64,000 nucleotides of DNA from positions 2,637,001 through 2,701,000 of the forward strand of contig CM037869.1 of the NCBI GenBank assembly GCA_021292105.1, given 5' to 3'. This document shows positions 47,905 through 59,182 of the stretch, piece by piece. A program made the translations under genes and the position numbers. This DNA is from Anadara kagoshimensis (taxonomy: Eukaryota; Mollusca; Bivalvia; Arcoida; Arcidae). The stretch's first letter is position 1; each line of letters starts with the position of its first letter. Below the pieces are notes generated by a model. It saw only the letters and a list, made by a program, of their open reading frames with translations. It was not told the origin of the DNA and did not search any database.

Positions 47905-48365
47905 ATACAAATCTATGTCCAAATCACAATCCCAAGAAAGTGAAATCATTAAAACTGACAAATTAACTTTCAATAGGGAAGTGAGACCCGGGTGCTCCGG
48001 AAGGGTAACCACATCCTGTTTAACTAACTACAACCGGCATATTTATTATTGGGAATGAAAGGAGCATGGCACTATAGAACGTCAAATATATTCAGCGTAA
48101 TTTTCTATACAGATACATCGTACTTATCAACAATACCGTGATGACAGTCATTAATTGTTAATAAGTCTTGGCTTAAAATATCATTTATCAACAATTTATT
48201 TGTCAGCAGCTGTCATTACTGTTTAAAGATTTCGCAGTCAGAACAATCTTTACCAAAACGTACAAGTTGTGAAAGATATACAACATAAGCAGGAGAAGCC
48301 GATATATTGCATGGGAAAGGAAAGTTGACAATTCAAAAATTGAAGTCATCATTTCACGTTTTTCA
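47905..48365 (-). repeat. Penelope-like 3' copy with RT remnant, arm B
   Basis: Counterpart of 31175-31670, with a few small indels; 'gggaagtgagacccgggtgc' near 47978. Confidence 0.7.
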
Positions 48366-48640
48366 TGTGTTTCCCCTTATGTCGATTACATTGAATCGGT
48401 ACTATTAAGCATCCTATAGTTATAAATTAAGTGAGATTCAAAACGTTTTGTAGATAAATAAGTTAAACTCATAGAAACGTTATAGAATGACGACCCAAGG
48501 GGACAAATAATGTGTAATTAGTAATATCAGTCCTGATATTTCCATTAACAAGTTATTGACGATAAAAAAGTGATTTACGTTTTGAAAATCGCCACTAAGA
48601 TATTTTTATTTTGTAGATACTTTGTTTCCTTTAAAGCATC

Positions 48641-50610
48641 ATGGAGTCTGGCACTACCACACAACCACCACCACCACCATATTATCTACCAGGGCAAACT
48701 CCAGCTGATCCTAACCTACCTAACCAACAACAACCAGACAGTATTGTTATTGTACAAGATCCAAATTATCAACCGTAAGATTCTCTTATGGATTTGTATA
48801 TTTGCAAACACCATACATTGTATTTAAGAAGTAATTGATAAAAACTGTATAACCCCACTTTGAGTTAAACAAAAGTTTCAAATCGTTTTTTGCCTTTTCA
48901 AATTGCCCCGTATTACAAGTTTTGTAAGTTTATATCTAACGGCATACTCCATGTTTTTAAAGTAATGTTTGTATCTTTTTGCCTTATTATGCAACAAAAT
49001 ATTTTTGTGCATTTTATTACTCGCTCAAAGAGTGTTTTAATATGCAATTAATTTGATCATTGCTCGGTCGCCTCTAATTTTCGTTGAGGAAATTCGTAGA
49101 ACTAAAAATTAATTTGGAGTGGCTTTCTATTGAATTTTGAATATGACAATTGAATGCAAACAACGAATGCATAATACATTGTGTTTAATTTGAGAATTAT
49201 TTTTACATGCAGGGAAGAGTGTTGTACTTGTTTTTGTACGATAAAATGGATTCTAATTGTGCTCCTCGCAATAATTTTGTTACCAATAGTTCTGGTTTTA
49301 TGTATCGTAAGTATTAGAATATTATATTTTTTGTCATTGTGGTTTGGGCGTGGGTTGATATGTTTGGATTATTTGACTCTGATCGTTAAAATTGATTGCC
49401 ACTGTACCCACCGTGATAGTGTCTACGCTTATTGTCGATTAGGTCTCATAGCAAATATTATAAGTATAAACGGCTTAAATAAAAACAAACATACTAATCC
49501 ATGTCCGAATCATAATCTAGAAGCAAAGTAAAAACTTTGAAACTAAAAAGTCAGGTTAAACACGTAAACTTCCACCAGAAAGTGTGGCCAGGTGCTCCGG
49601 AAGGGTAAGCACCTCCTGGTAAGCTAGCTTAACCCGTCACGTGTGTAATCAAAATTAAATGGAAGTAAGAGTTAGTAAAACAGTTATAATACAGATTTGA
49701 CGTCAGTAAACTAAGTTAGAAACTAAGCGTTGAGTGAGAAATCCGTAAGCTAGTGCTTAAGAACAGTCCGTCACCGAGTCCTCGTTGGAGTGTTAGTGGC
49801 CTGTAGTCACTTTTGTTGAATGGCGCTTTATGCCATATAGACTGCAACACGAGTGATGAGATGAACATATAAAATCAAACTAGACATGGTTCAAGGTTCA
49901 GTCGATATTTATTTTTATGACACGTTTTCCTTACCTCAAAAAAGTAGAGAAAAATAAATTTGAAATTCCGTCCGTTTTTCCGTCCGTCCAGACACTTCTT
50001 GTCCGGAGTAATTCTCAAAAAAATATGAAGCACAATTTTACAAAACTTGGTTCAAAGTACCCGGAGTTATGGATTTTGCAAACCTAATACAACCTTAAAC
50101 GGTTATATTTTCTAAATAGCATGACTGTTGGCAAATTCCGATGCCATATTTGGTTTTCTATAGTCTGATCTTATAATTTATACATTTCGCGAAATTTGCT
50201 CGAAAAAAACCTTTTTCACAATGCCTTTTTGCGTTAAAATTTGAAAAAAGTCTTCAAATTTTTATGTTTTAGCACTTCTTGTCCGAAGTAATCATCCAAA
50301 ACTATGAAGCACGAAACTTGATGAAAAATATCTACAAATTGCATTTATACCAGTGTTGATTTTAAAGCCAAACGACTGTATCGGAATGCAATTCCGCTTC
50401 AGTAGTGCTTGGATAAAAAAGGGTTTACATATCTGATTTAATTTACCCTGCGTGGTGTAGGCGTTTCTTAATTGTAAACATCATATTATATCCCCCTTTT
50501 GCTTTTTGTTAGTTCATTTTTACTTTTTAATTATTATTGATATTGTATTTCAGCTCTGTCCTGGCCTAGGCCATAAAAAGGTTGAACATGGAAACGAAAG
50601 AAGTATGTAA
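48641..50610 (+). CDS. proline-rich single-pass membrane protein, copy B
   Basis: Coding exons 48641-48774, 49213-49306 and 50554-50610; GT-AG introns; 94 aa. It is a close paralogue of the 31954-34546 gene. The N-terminal proline run is two residues shorter (QPPPPPYYLPGQ), the Cys cluster is identical (EECCTCFCTIKW), and the membrane segment ends LLPIVLVLCI and joins directly to LCPGLGHKKVEHGNERSM. Exon 3 lacks the 12 nt that encode VAIM in copy A, so the hydrophobic segment is four residues shorter. Both copies keep an open frame and splice sites despite many intronic changes, which suggests both are functional. A BRI3-like role is possible but unproven. Confidence 0.75.
49475..49665 (-). 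repeat. Penelope-like 3' end in intron 2, arm B
   Basis: Counterpart of 32945-33145; starts 'aaacaaacatactaatccat'. Confidence 0.8.
50367..50409 (-). ncRNA. single decayed hammerhead motif, arm B
   Basis: On the minus strand AGCACTA, CTGAAGC (core damaged), stem II around 'ggaattgcattcc', GATA instead of GAAA, then GTC. It lies where arm A has two hammerheads 291 bp apart. Confidence 0.6.
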
Positions 50611-51109
50611 TCAGTTCGACATGCTTGAAAAGTAACTGCAAATATGGGAAACTTATACCTGATTCTATGAAGTGAAAAAGCCAGAATTTTGTATGATTTT
50701 GAGTGCCTTTGTGTTTAAAGAAAATATCGACTATTTATTTATTAATATAATAATTTCAAAACATGAATAAGTTCACTGATCGATTTTAAATACTAGTACA
50801 TACTTAATAGAAAATAAATATAGTATTTTGATACAAATTAAACGTTTATGGAGGGTTGTATATAACTTAACAGGAGGTGATTACCCTATCTGGAGCACCC
50901 AAATTTATTTCTTGGTGGAGGTTCATGTGATTAACTCAATTTGTCATTTTCAAATACAAGATCAAACGTGGCTGACATTGTCACACGTAATTTGCATCTT
51001 CGCATGTTGACCTTCCAATGTACAAGCAGCCGTATCTCGTGTCTCACCATCACCACATACAGATATGTTGTTGACGCTCTATTTCTCAGTAATACTAAAG
51101 TTTTATATC

Positions 51110-51798
51110 TATCCTAATGAGCTAGAAATAAATGATTTGACTTATTATTCTTTTCTCTTATATATTAAGACTTATGCTTCAATCATGATCCAAACGAAAG
51201 ACTGTATTTGAAGCTATGACAAACGTGATAATTTCTATTGTGCTATTGTCAACTTTCCATTTCTATCCATTAATGTACCTATTTTTCCTGCTTATGATAT
51301 ATTTGTTTCACAATAATTACGCTACGGAATAGCTTGTTCCAACTTCGGGAACTTTAGACAGTTTTGTACGATGATTGATTGAATGAACGGAAAGGGGTTA
51401 CGTCCAAACTATATACAACGAAACAATGCGCTTACAAACAGATTGTTGACCTAGTATATATATTTCAATGCTAGGCTTATCAAGGCCGTATAATGAACGT
51501 CATCACAATATTGTTGATAACTATTATATCTTTGTATCTTAAATTACCCTGGATATATTGGACGTCCTGTAGTTCTTTTCATACCCAGTTTTGAATACTT
51601 ACACGTGGCGGTTGTAGCTAGCTGAACAGGAGGAGCTTAACCTTCCGGAGCATCTGACCTTACTTCCCCGGTGGAATTTAACGTGTTTAACATAATCTGT
51701 TAGTTTTAAAGTTTTTACTTAGCTTTAGAATAGTAATTTTGAACATGAATTGACGTGTTTGTTTTTTTTAATATTTTTTCTCGACAGGGTAATTTCCA
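51110..51798 (+). pseudogene. Penelope-like RT fragment, arm B, uninterrupted
   Basis: Counterpart of 35010-35430 plus 40187-40443. Damaged reading frame of the RT C-terminus (51200-51545), then the 3' untranslated end. 'aaattaccctggatatattg' at about 51541 is the empty LINE target. Confidence 0.8.
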
Positions 51799-51804
51799 TG
51801 CGGG

Positions 51805-51895
51805 TATAGCTAGCTTGACAGAATGTGTTTACACTTCCTACTCACTCCACTGGAAGTTTATATGTGTTTAACTTAATTCGTCCTTAATCACACGG
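51805..51895 (+). repeat. diverged Penelope-like 3' fragment
   Basis: 'gcgggtatagctagcttgac' and 'ccactggaagtttatatgtg' match central blocks of the family; the ends are missing. Confidence 0.45.
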
Positions 51896-52281
51896 GTACC
51901 AGAACTGATAACAAAAGTGTGTCAATTGGTGTGTTTAAACTCTATAGGCATATGTTGTATCAGATAATTTGTAAGGATTTGTAATACTAGCAATACGTTC
52001 GTGTTTGGTTACAAATCTTCATGGTTAAATCTTTATTATAGTATGTTTGTTTTTGTAAAAGGTAATATAAATATTTCATTTTATACCGTCGTATTTAACA
52101 CATTTTACGTATTTATTACCGATACAATTACACTCTAACATTAATATATGTCCTGAATATATTAGAAATATAAATCACAGGCTGTTAAATTCGAGTATAA
52201 TAAATTATATCTGTTACAGCTTTAACTCCTTCAGCCTCGTTAAACCCATACAGCGCCAATCTGATTCAGACAGTTTTATAA

Positions 52282-52375
52282 GTTATACAGGCCTTTGGCA
52301 GGTTACAATGACCCAATGTAACCGCCAAAGATTTATGTACCCTGAGCCGTGTAACCTGCCCAAACCCTGTATAAC
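52282..52375. repeat. 94-bp hairpin with 26-bp arms
   Basis: Left arm 'gttatacaggcctttggcag' plus 'gttaca' pairs with the right arm ending 'aaccctgtataac' over about 22 of 26 positions. An inner 'ggttacaatga..aatgtaacc' also pairs. Likely a MITE remnant. Confidence 0.65.
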
Positions 52376-52654
52376 GTTTTTATCATCCTTCAAAGCGTTA
52401 CCAGTTCGATCATTTTAACTTCCAATTTGTATTTTGTGTGACTTGTGCGAGACACGTAAGCTGTCGCCATGTTTGTTTACCGTAAATAGACGTACGCGAT
52501 GTACGAGTTTCTTCCCTTTTACCGTTAAACGTCCCGTGTGTTTATGTACCCCGGCAAGTTAACCAATCGCTATGCGAGAAATTTCTTTGGAGGGTGACAC
52601 ATTTTAATGTAAGTCGTAAATACGAACGGATCTATGTTTTTTTTGTATTGCTAT

Positions 52655-52880
52655 AATCAAAAACGAACATACAAATCCTTATGCATGTCCAAATCACAAT
52701 CCCAAAGTAAAACCGTTGAGAACTGGCTAATTAAATTAAACACGTGAACTTCTAATTCTATCACGGAAGAGATGCCAGGTGCTCCGGAATGGTGAGCACT
52801 TCCTGTTTAGCTAGCTACACCCAAAACGTGTCTAATCAAAAATGAGAATTAGAGGAGTATAGAACAATTAGACATGCTAT
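52655..52880 (-). repeat. Penelope-like 3' end, truncated copy
   Basis: 'catgtccaaatcacaatccc', 'ggtgctccggaatggtgagc' and 'acttcctgtttagctagcta' in family order for the minus strand. Confidence 0.8.
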
Positions 52881-52924
52881 ATTATATATGTTGGTTTGTT
52901 TCTGATAACCAATTTCAACTCAAC

Positions 52925-53060
52925 CATTGAGCCCTGGTGTACAATGACATCAGCGCAACGCGCAGGCAAAATTTTTACACCTTGGCTTATTGCTGACGGT
53001 GTCTCGATATAAGTAAAATATTATTGTCTGGGACGTTAAACACAATTACTAAACTACTCA
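52925..53060 (+). repeat. SINE 3' half
   Basis: 'tgacatcagcgcaacgcgca', 'ggtgtctcgatataagtaaa', 'gtctgggacgttaaacacaa' match the 44408 SINE body and tail; the head is absent. Confidence 0.8.
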
Positions 53061-53154
53061 CGAACATTAACTGGCATGAAAAATTTCTGATTTACAGTAT
53101 CCATTGAAAATATCTAGAATCACCCCAGTGAACATGTAATCCTGAAGTATTCTA

Positions 53155-54030
53155 TTTACAGTACATAGAAGTAGGTCTGCTGTGGCAAGGTCAATATAAG
53201 CAGTCTTTACTTTATTTACATAGAAGTAGGTCTGCTGTGGCAAGGTCAATATAAGCAGTCTTTACTTTATTTACATAGAAGTAGGTCTGCTGTGGCAAAG
53301 TCAATATAAGCAGTCTTTACTTTATTTACATAGAAGTAGGTCTGCTGTGGCAAGGTCAATATAAGCAGTCTTTACTTTATTTACATAGAAGTAGGTCTGC
53401 TGTGGCAAAGTCAATATAAGCAGTCTTTACTTTATTTACATAGAAGTAGGTCTGCTGTGGCAAAGTCAATATAAGCAGTCTTTACTTTATTTACATAGAA
53501 GTAGGTCTGCTGTGGCAAAGTCAATATAAGCAGTCTTTACTTTATTTACATAGAAGTAGGTCTGCTGTGGCAAGGTCAATATAAGCAGTCTTTACTTTAT
53601 TTACATAGAAGTAGGTCTGCTGTGGCAAGGTCAATATAAGCAGTCTTTACTTTATTTACATAGAAGTAGGTCTGCTGTGGCAAGGTCAATATAAGCAGTC
53701 TTTACTTTATTTACATAGAAGTAGGTCTGCTGTGGCAAGGTCAATATAAGCAGTCTTTACTTTATTTACATAGAAGTAGGTCTGCTGTGGCAAGGTCAAT
53801 ATAAGCAGTCTTTACTTTATTTACATAGAAGTAGGTCTGCTGTGGCAAGGTCAATATAAGCAGTCTTTACTTTATTTACATAGAAGTAGGTCTGCTGTGG
53901 CATAGTCAATATAAGCAGTCTTTACTTTATTTACATAGAAGTAGGTCTGCTGTGGCATAGTCAATATAAGCAGTCTTTACTTTATTTACATAGAAGTAGG
54001 TCTGCTGTGGCATAGTCAATATAACCAGTG
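53155..54030. repeat. 55-bp satellite array, about 16 units
   Basis: Near-identical 55-bp units ('tagaagtaggtctgctgtgg', then 'tcaatataagcagtctttac'). One position pair distinguishes unit types, in order: caagg, caagg, caaag, caagg, caaag x3, caagg x6, catag x3. The first and last units are truncated. The low divergence indicates recent expansion. Confidence 0.95.
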
Positions 54031-54133
54031 GACTATAATTACCGATGTCTTAAACTTCGATTAAAGAAATAAACGAAGCCGTTATACATGAACATTCAAA
54101 GTTTTGGCAATGTGTATATCATAAACATAAACC

Positions 54134-54167
<34 letters not shown>

Positions 54168-54168
54168 G
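54134..54168. repeat. TA microsatellite
   Basis: Interrupted run of TA repeats. Confidence 0.9.
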
Positions 54169-54196
54169 CTACATGCTAGATTTGATCTAAACATAG

Positions 54197-54364
54197 CCGA
54201 TAGGAGCCAGACACTTTCAAAGCATTTATGTTTTAATTGTGCACCATGATACACTTTTGTACGGCACACAAATGTCATTTGTACTTTAATTGTGTACCAC
54301 AAAAGTACAACGCGGTACACAATTGAAACATAAATGCTTTAAAAGCGCCTGACTTCTATTGGCC
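54197..54364. mobile_element. MITE-like hairpin with about 49-bp inverted ends
   Basis: Left arm 'ccgataggagccagacactt' through 'ttaattgtgcacc' pairs with the right arm ending 'gcctgacttctattgg' at about 80 percent of positions. The shared inner core is 'aaagcatttatgttt'. About 168 bp in total, no ORF. Confidence 0.75.
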
Positions 54365-54589
54365 ATCGTAGAAAACCCTACAACACTTAAACGTAACCAA
54401 GAACACAACGCAATACACTCAAATGATAGAAACAGCACAACAAGACAAGACAGACAAAGCACATGTTGGGACCTCAAACTATAACATTACCGACTTTAGA
54501 CGGGCATTGGAGCAAATATCCAGTGGTGTGGTTATAAAACTATCGGTGACTTTTCACAATTTAGTTGTCATGCTTGTTATAGCTCGGAA

Positions 54590-55437
54590 TTTCACCCAGG
54601 TCACGTGATTTATATTTTTTAATGATTGATATCAAATAAAATTTCTCTGTCTACATTAGATTATTACAATGCATGGGATCTTGTCAAAGTACCTTTGTTC
54701 TTCTGGCTGCCATGAATATTGCTTACATTTTAAACTTTGAAAGATAGTGTTTTAGAATTACTAAACTGTAGTCTCTTGACCTTTCTTGTTAACATGGGTG
54801 ACAAAACTGACAAAATGTTACAAAAATTCCAATTTTCCCTTTAAATCGTGATTGGTATTGACTTTTGACCCCGGATGACGTGATCATATTTTGTCTTAAT
54901 AAAAACCTCAAACCTTTTAAAATATTACCCGACACACGTGGCAATTTTTATACCTTAGAAATGTCTCAGTAGGTTAAGGAACTTTAGAAAATTTCCTCAC
55001 AAAATAGTTAAACCTGATTTTTTTTTTTTTTTTTTTGCTTAAAATCTGATGTTAGTGGTGTAGAGTTATTTCCCTTTATTATATAAATAGAAGGATACAT
55101 TAAATCCAACTTTACCATATATTAACAACATTACTTGTGGCTATCTGATTATATAAGGTTTTCAATACTAAACCAAAAGGTTGTACACAGAAGGCGAAGA
55201 AAGTTAAAAGATGTTAAAAAATGACCTTCAATGTCAAATTTGAACTTGAATCACGTGATCTAAGTCACTCTGGTACATGCGAATTAAAGTATTGGGTTTC
55301 CCCTACAAGTTAATACCTAGGTTACATAATTATAACAATATAATAATGCATTACGACACGCGGATATGATTTTGTTGTAAACTGTATGGGTTGGGCGCAG
55401 AAAATGCGCAAAAATGCCTAGTCAACAAAGGGTTAAA
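54590..55437 (-). repeat. relative of the CACGTG/AGGTCA repeat, reverse orientation
   Basis: Contains 'ggtcacgtgat' at 54600, 'ttgaccccggatgacgtgat' at about 54866 and 'gaatcacgtgatctaag' at 55250. It ends with 'caaagggttaa' near 55427-55437, the reverse complement of the start of the 40985 copy. More decayed than that copy. Confidence 0.6.
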
Positions 55438-55489
55438 ATTGAAGATGTGATTACATATACAAAATATATATTTATAATACAAATGGTAA

Positions 55490-56096
55490 CACCGGTGTGT
55501 CAACTAGTTTTGGCTATGAACAATATTTATCCATTCTCCCAGAGTATTATTGGGTTTATATGCTTAAGTTCAGAACCTCAAATCATAAGTTACCTATAGA
55601 ATCTGGTAGGTGGAATAGAACTCCTAGAGATGAACGTTTTTGTATTTTTGTCAAAATATTATGGGAGACGAATTTCATTTTTTGTTTCAGTGTAAAAAAT
55701 TAAAAAATATAAGGTCAAAATACATTAAAGAACGTTTCTGGAAAAGACCAAATACACTCAATTTATATCAATTATTTAACAGTCAAGATTTAGATACACT
55801 TATTAATCTCAGTAAATATATTAAAGAAGGTCTTAAATGTTTTAGTTGAATTTCGGACAATACACTTACACTTATTACTGGAAAATATGTACTTCTTTTA
55901 TTCTTAGATGTAAACTTAGATGATATACAGTATTATAAACAATGTAGAACTATGTATTTATATTTAATGTTTGTATGTATGAAATGTATATATATTTATT
56001 GTAAACATTGTGATGCAGGCATCGGATTTATATTATATGTAAATATACCTCTTGTACCACCTCCGGTGGTTTAGAGTGAATAAAGTTTGAATTGAA
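55490..56096 (+). pseudogene. C-terminal fragment of a second non-LTR retrotransposon
   Basis: Reading frames 55497-55650 and 55640-55849 join across a one-step frame change near 55640. They give LKFRTSNHKLPIESGRW, PRDERFC, then FCQNIMGDEFHFLFQCKKLK, a Cys/His motif of the kind found at the C-terminus of LINE polyproteins, followed by the stop at 55847-55849. An about 245-nt 3' untranslated region ends in 'gaataaagtttgaattgaat', a typical LINE 3' terminus. Unrelated in sequence to the 35431 LINE. Confidence 0.65.
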
Positions 56097-56097
56097 T

Positions 56098-56195
56098 CAA
56101 CTGCAATGTCCCCGTTGGGATTCGAACACAGGGACCTTGGATCTACCAACTTTTATTACCTACATGGTTCCATCACTTAGCTACATGCTTCCGTT
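56098..56195 (-). repeat. tRNA-like SINE head, reverse strand
   Basis: On the minus strand 'atgtagctaagtgatggaac' (A-box-like) and 'gtgttcgaatcccaacgg' (B-box) are spaced as in tRNA-derived SINEs. No clear tail. Confidence 0.45.
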
Positions 56196-56439
56196 GTACT
56201 ATGTAAAGTAAACATGCCAGCTTTCACGGTGGATCAATTTCAAATTCAAATATCACGTAGTAAAATTCATTATCGTCAATAACGCAATCTTTTGAGATAA
56301 AAATCTAGGCTTTGTTAGATAAGTTTGAAGGTTTTGTAGTTCCAAAACATTAAGTTAAAACATTGTGTCGTTCTTTGCCAAACATGTGTAATAAATAAAT
56401 ATTATTTATCATTTTGTTGTTTGTGCTGTTTTACCTGTT

Positions 56440-56915
56440 GTCAATTCAGAAACAAGTATAGGTAAACAGCTTTGACCTGTCCGCTTGACCTTTCATTTAA
56501 ATCTTTATCACTGACCAAGTATAGGTAAACAACATTGACCTGTCCGTTTGATCTTTAATTAGGAATATTCATATAGGAGGGTCCACCCAATGAATAAGTA
56601 GTGTTAAGATTCAAGTTAATACATACACATAAATGCACATGTTTACTCTATGAGGTGAGTATATCTCATGATGTATACAAAATAAACACCTGTGCTCCCT
56701 ATACACAAATGTACTTGGTAAGTGATAAATATTTCAATGAAAGGTCAAGCGAACATCTATGTATAGGGAGCACATGTGTTTATTTTTCAGTGTGTACTGT
56801 GTATGTGTTAACTTGGATCTTAACACTACCCATGTATTAAGTGGATCCTCTTATATCAATATTCTCAACGAAAGGACAAGCTGACAGGTCAATGTTGTTG
56901 TCTATACAATGGGTT
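56440..56915. mobile_element. large fold-back element
   Basis: The two halves, about 56515-56712 and 56745-56912, are imperfect reverse complements. Examples: 'aacaacattgacctgtc' with 'gacaggtcaatgttgtt', 'tagtgttaagat' with 'atcttaacacta', and 'acctgtgctccctataca' with 'tgtatagggagcacatgt'. The left end motif is duplicated once more at 56455-56500. No convincing ORF. Confidence 0.8.
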
Positions 56916-57137
56916 ATTCCGTGGCGTATACTGGTTAGGAAGAGAAACGCCTGTATAAATCCGTATCGCGTGAATACGGATTAGCCAATCAGAACCTAAT
57001 TATGAATTACTTGTAAATACGAATGAAGCTGTTGAATATGCCATATCAATAAATCCGAGGGGCAACAGCTACCTTTCAATTATTTGCTAAATTTCGACTC
57101 CTCAAAACTAAAAAACTACAATGAAAAAAATTAACCA

Positions 57138-57412
57138 CGTAGATAGAAAGATGGTATTTTAAATACTTACTTTTAAAATACGACTGCAAGTATTTATTTC
57201 TCAACAAACTTTTATCGAAAAAGTTCATTAAAATTTATTCATATAAAGTAAAAGCAAAAAATTAAAAAGGTTAGAATATCTGCAAAAATATTCAATGTTC
57301 TTATTACACATGTGAAATTTCAATTCTATTGAAGTTATATCAAGTGAGATATCTAAGTTTGAAATGCACCACCCATTCAAAACATGTTTATCCTTATTGA
57401 AAATGTCATCGG
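57138..57412 (+). repeat. direct repeat upstream of the transporter gene, copy 1
   Basis: About 275 bp, roughly 85 percent similar by eye to 58696-58980. Shared blocks: 'agatagaaagatggtat', 'tatttatttctcaacaaact', 'ttcttattacacatgtgaaa', 'gaaaatgtcatcgg'. Confidence 0.85.
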
Positions 57413-57947
57413 ACTATAAATGAAACCCAACACTTAATTTTATAAAAACATTTTTAACTTTAAAATATTGTGCAATAATAATCAACATTTCATCATACCA
57501 AGCATTGAAGTGTTTTTCGTTCATGGGAGATAACCGTTGTAGCATGCATAGAACAGGTGCGTTTTTCAACCAGTAGATGACCTTTGTTAACGTGATTTCA
57601 AGAGCGTATGTTAACTAGAGTGTATTATTAAGTATCAGATTTATTTACCAAGGCGGGGATGATCTAAAAAGTAAGTCACCATCATAAACACAGATATAAT
57701 CATCATTATAAGTCGTCGTCGTCATCGTTCGACCAGCATCGCCATTCGTAGACTGGCAGATTCCTGATCTCCGATATTTATTGATTGTAACGAGTTTGTT
57801 GCCGTTCACCTCAAGAATGTTTTATAAATAGAACGTTGGCATACATTGTCAGTTAACTTAAATCATGATCTGTATATAAAATGATGACTTTAATCTTCTT
57901 ATTAACATTACTTAATATGAGTTACAGTTTAAATCTCCCGCTAACGT

Positions 57948-58239
<292 letters not shown>

Positions 58240-58695
58240 TCATAGAACATAAAAATATATAATTATACAATCTTGTCTTGAATAATAGTAATCAAAACAG
58301 GACATTCGATATTATTACTTGGAAAAGATTCTGCGCGGTTATTATAAAATCCCAGGTATCTGGATGATTAAATTCCAGAATCGCCCTGGGACACACGTGT
58401 CCTGACAGTGTAATAATGTACTATATTTCCATACAGCACTTAAATGACTTTATATGTATATATAAAGATAAACAACGAAGTCGTGACCTAAAGGATTTTT
58501 TTTTCATTCGCATACAGTAGAATAAACTGGCAATGGAGGTAATCAATTTGAGTAGGAATTGGTTACGATCTTAAGTAAGTAGTTACGGAAGCTGTCTAGT
58601 GCCACTATCATAAGTATCTACGGAAGCTGGCTAGGGCCACGATAGCAGTTTGGCGGCAATCCATAATTACTTTGTTTTATAGTTTAGAGCTAATA

Positions 58696-58980
58696 GATAG
58701 AAAGATGGTATTTTTAAATACTTATTTTTAAATGAAGACTGAAAGTATTTATTTCTCAACAAACTTTTATTGAAAAAGATTATTAGAATTTATCCATATA
58801 AATTAAAAGCAAATGATTAAAAAAGCTGAGAATCCGCAAAAAATTCAAAATATGAGAAAAATGTTCTTATTACACATGTGAAATTCCAAGTCTATTGAAT
58901 TTATATCAAGTGAGATATCAAAGTTTGAATCATACCACCTATTCAAAACATGTTTTTTCCTCACTGGAAATGTCATCGGG
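58696..58980 (+). repeat. direct repeat upstream of the transporter gene, copy 2
   Basis: Second copy, ending about 200 bp before the first coding exon of the SLC16-like gene. It could overlap its promoter or 5' untranslated exon. Confidence 0.85.
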
Positions 58981-59182
58981 TCGAAAACTGATTAAGTTTG
59001 CCGAAAGTCGGTTGTTTTTCTACGTCACTCTGGTCATCTCGACCATTCACGAACTAACCGACTTAATAAAGGTGAAATCTTGATTGGGTCGTAAAACTCC
59101 ATTACTCCACTCTCATGTCTGCCGGACTAGAAGATTGATTAATTCTACCTTCTCTTTACAGGAACATACAAAGTGTATAACA

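Larger units (their letters stand above)
45327..51798 (+). repeat. segmental duplication arm B
   Basis: Direct copy of 28365-40443 without the LINE, the 28429 hammerhead unit, the 302-bp intron insertion and the second hammerhead. It contains the copy B gene and the same older Penelope-like fragments (47160-47325, 47905-48365, 49475-49665, 50850-50965, 51110-51798). Confidence 0.9.

Noticed and set aside
49181..49531. 116-codon open frame overlapping the copy B gene
   Set aside because: It reads through exon 2 and its donor into intron 2; the spliced model with conserved borders in both paralogues is better.
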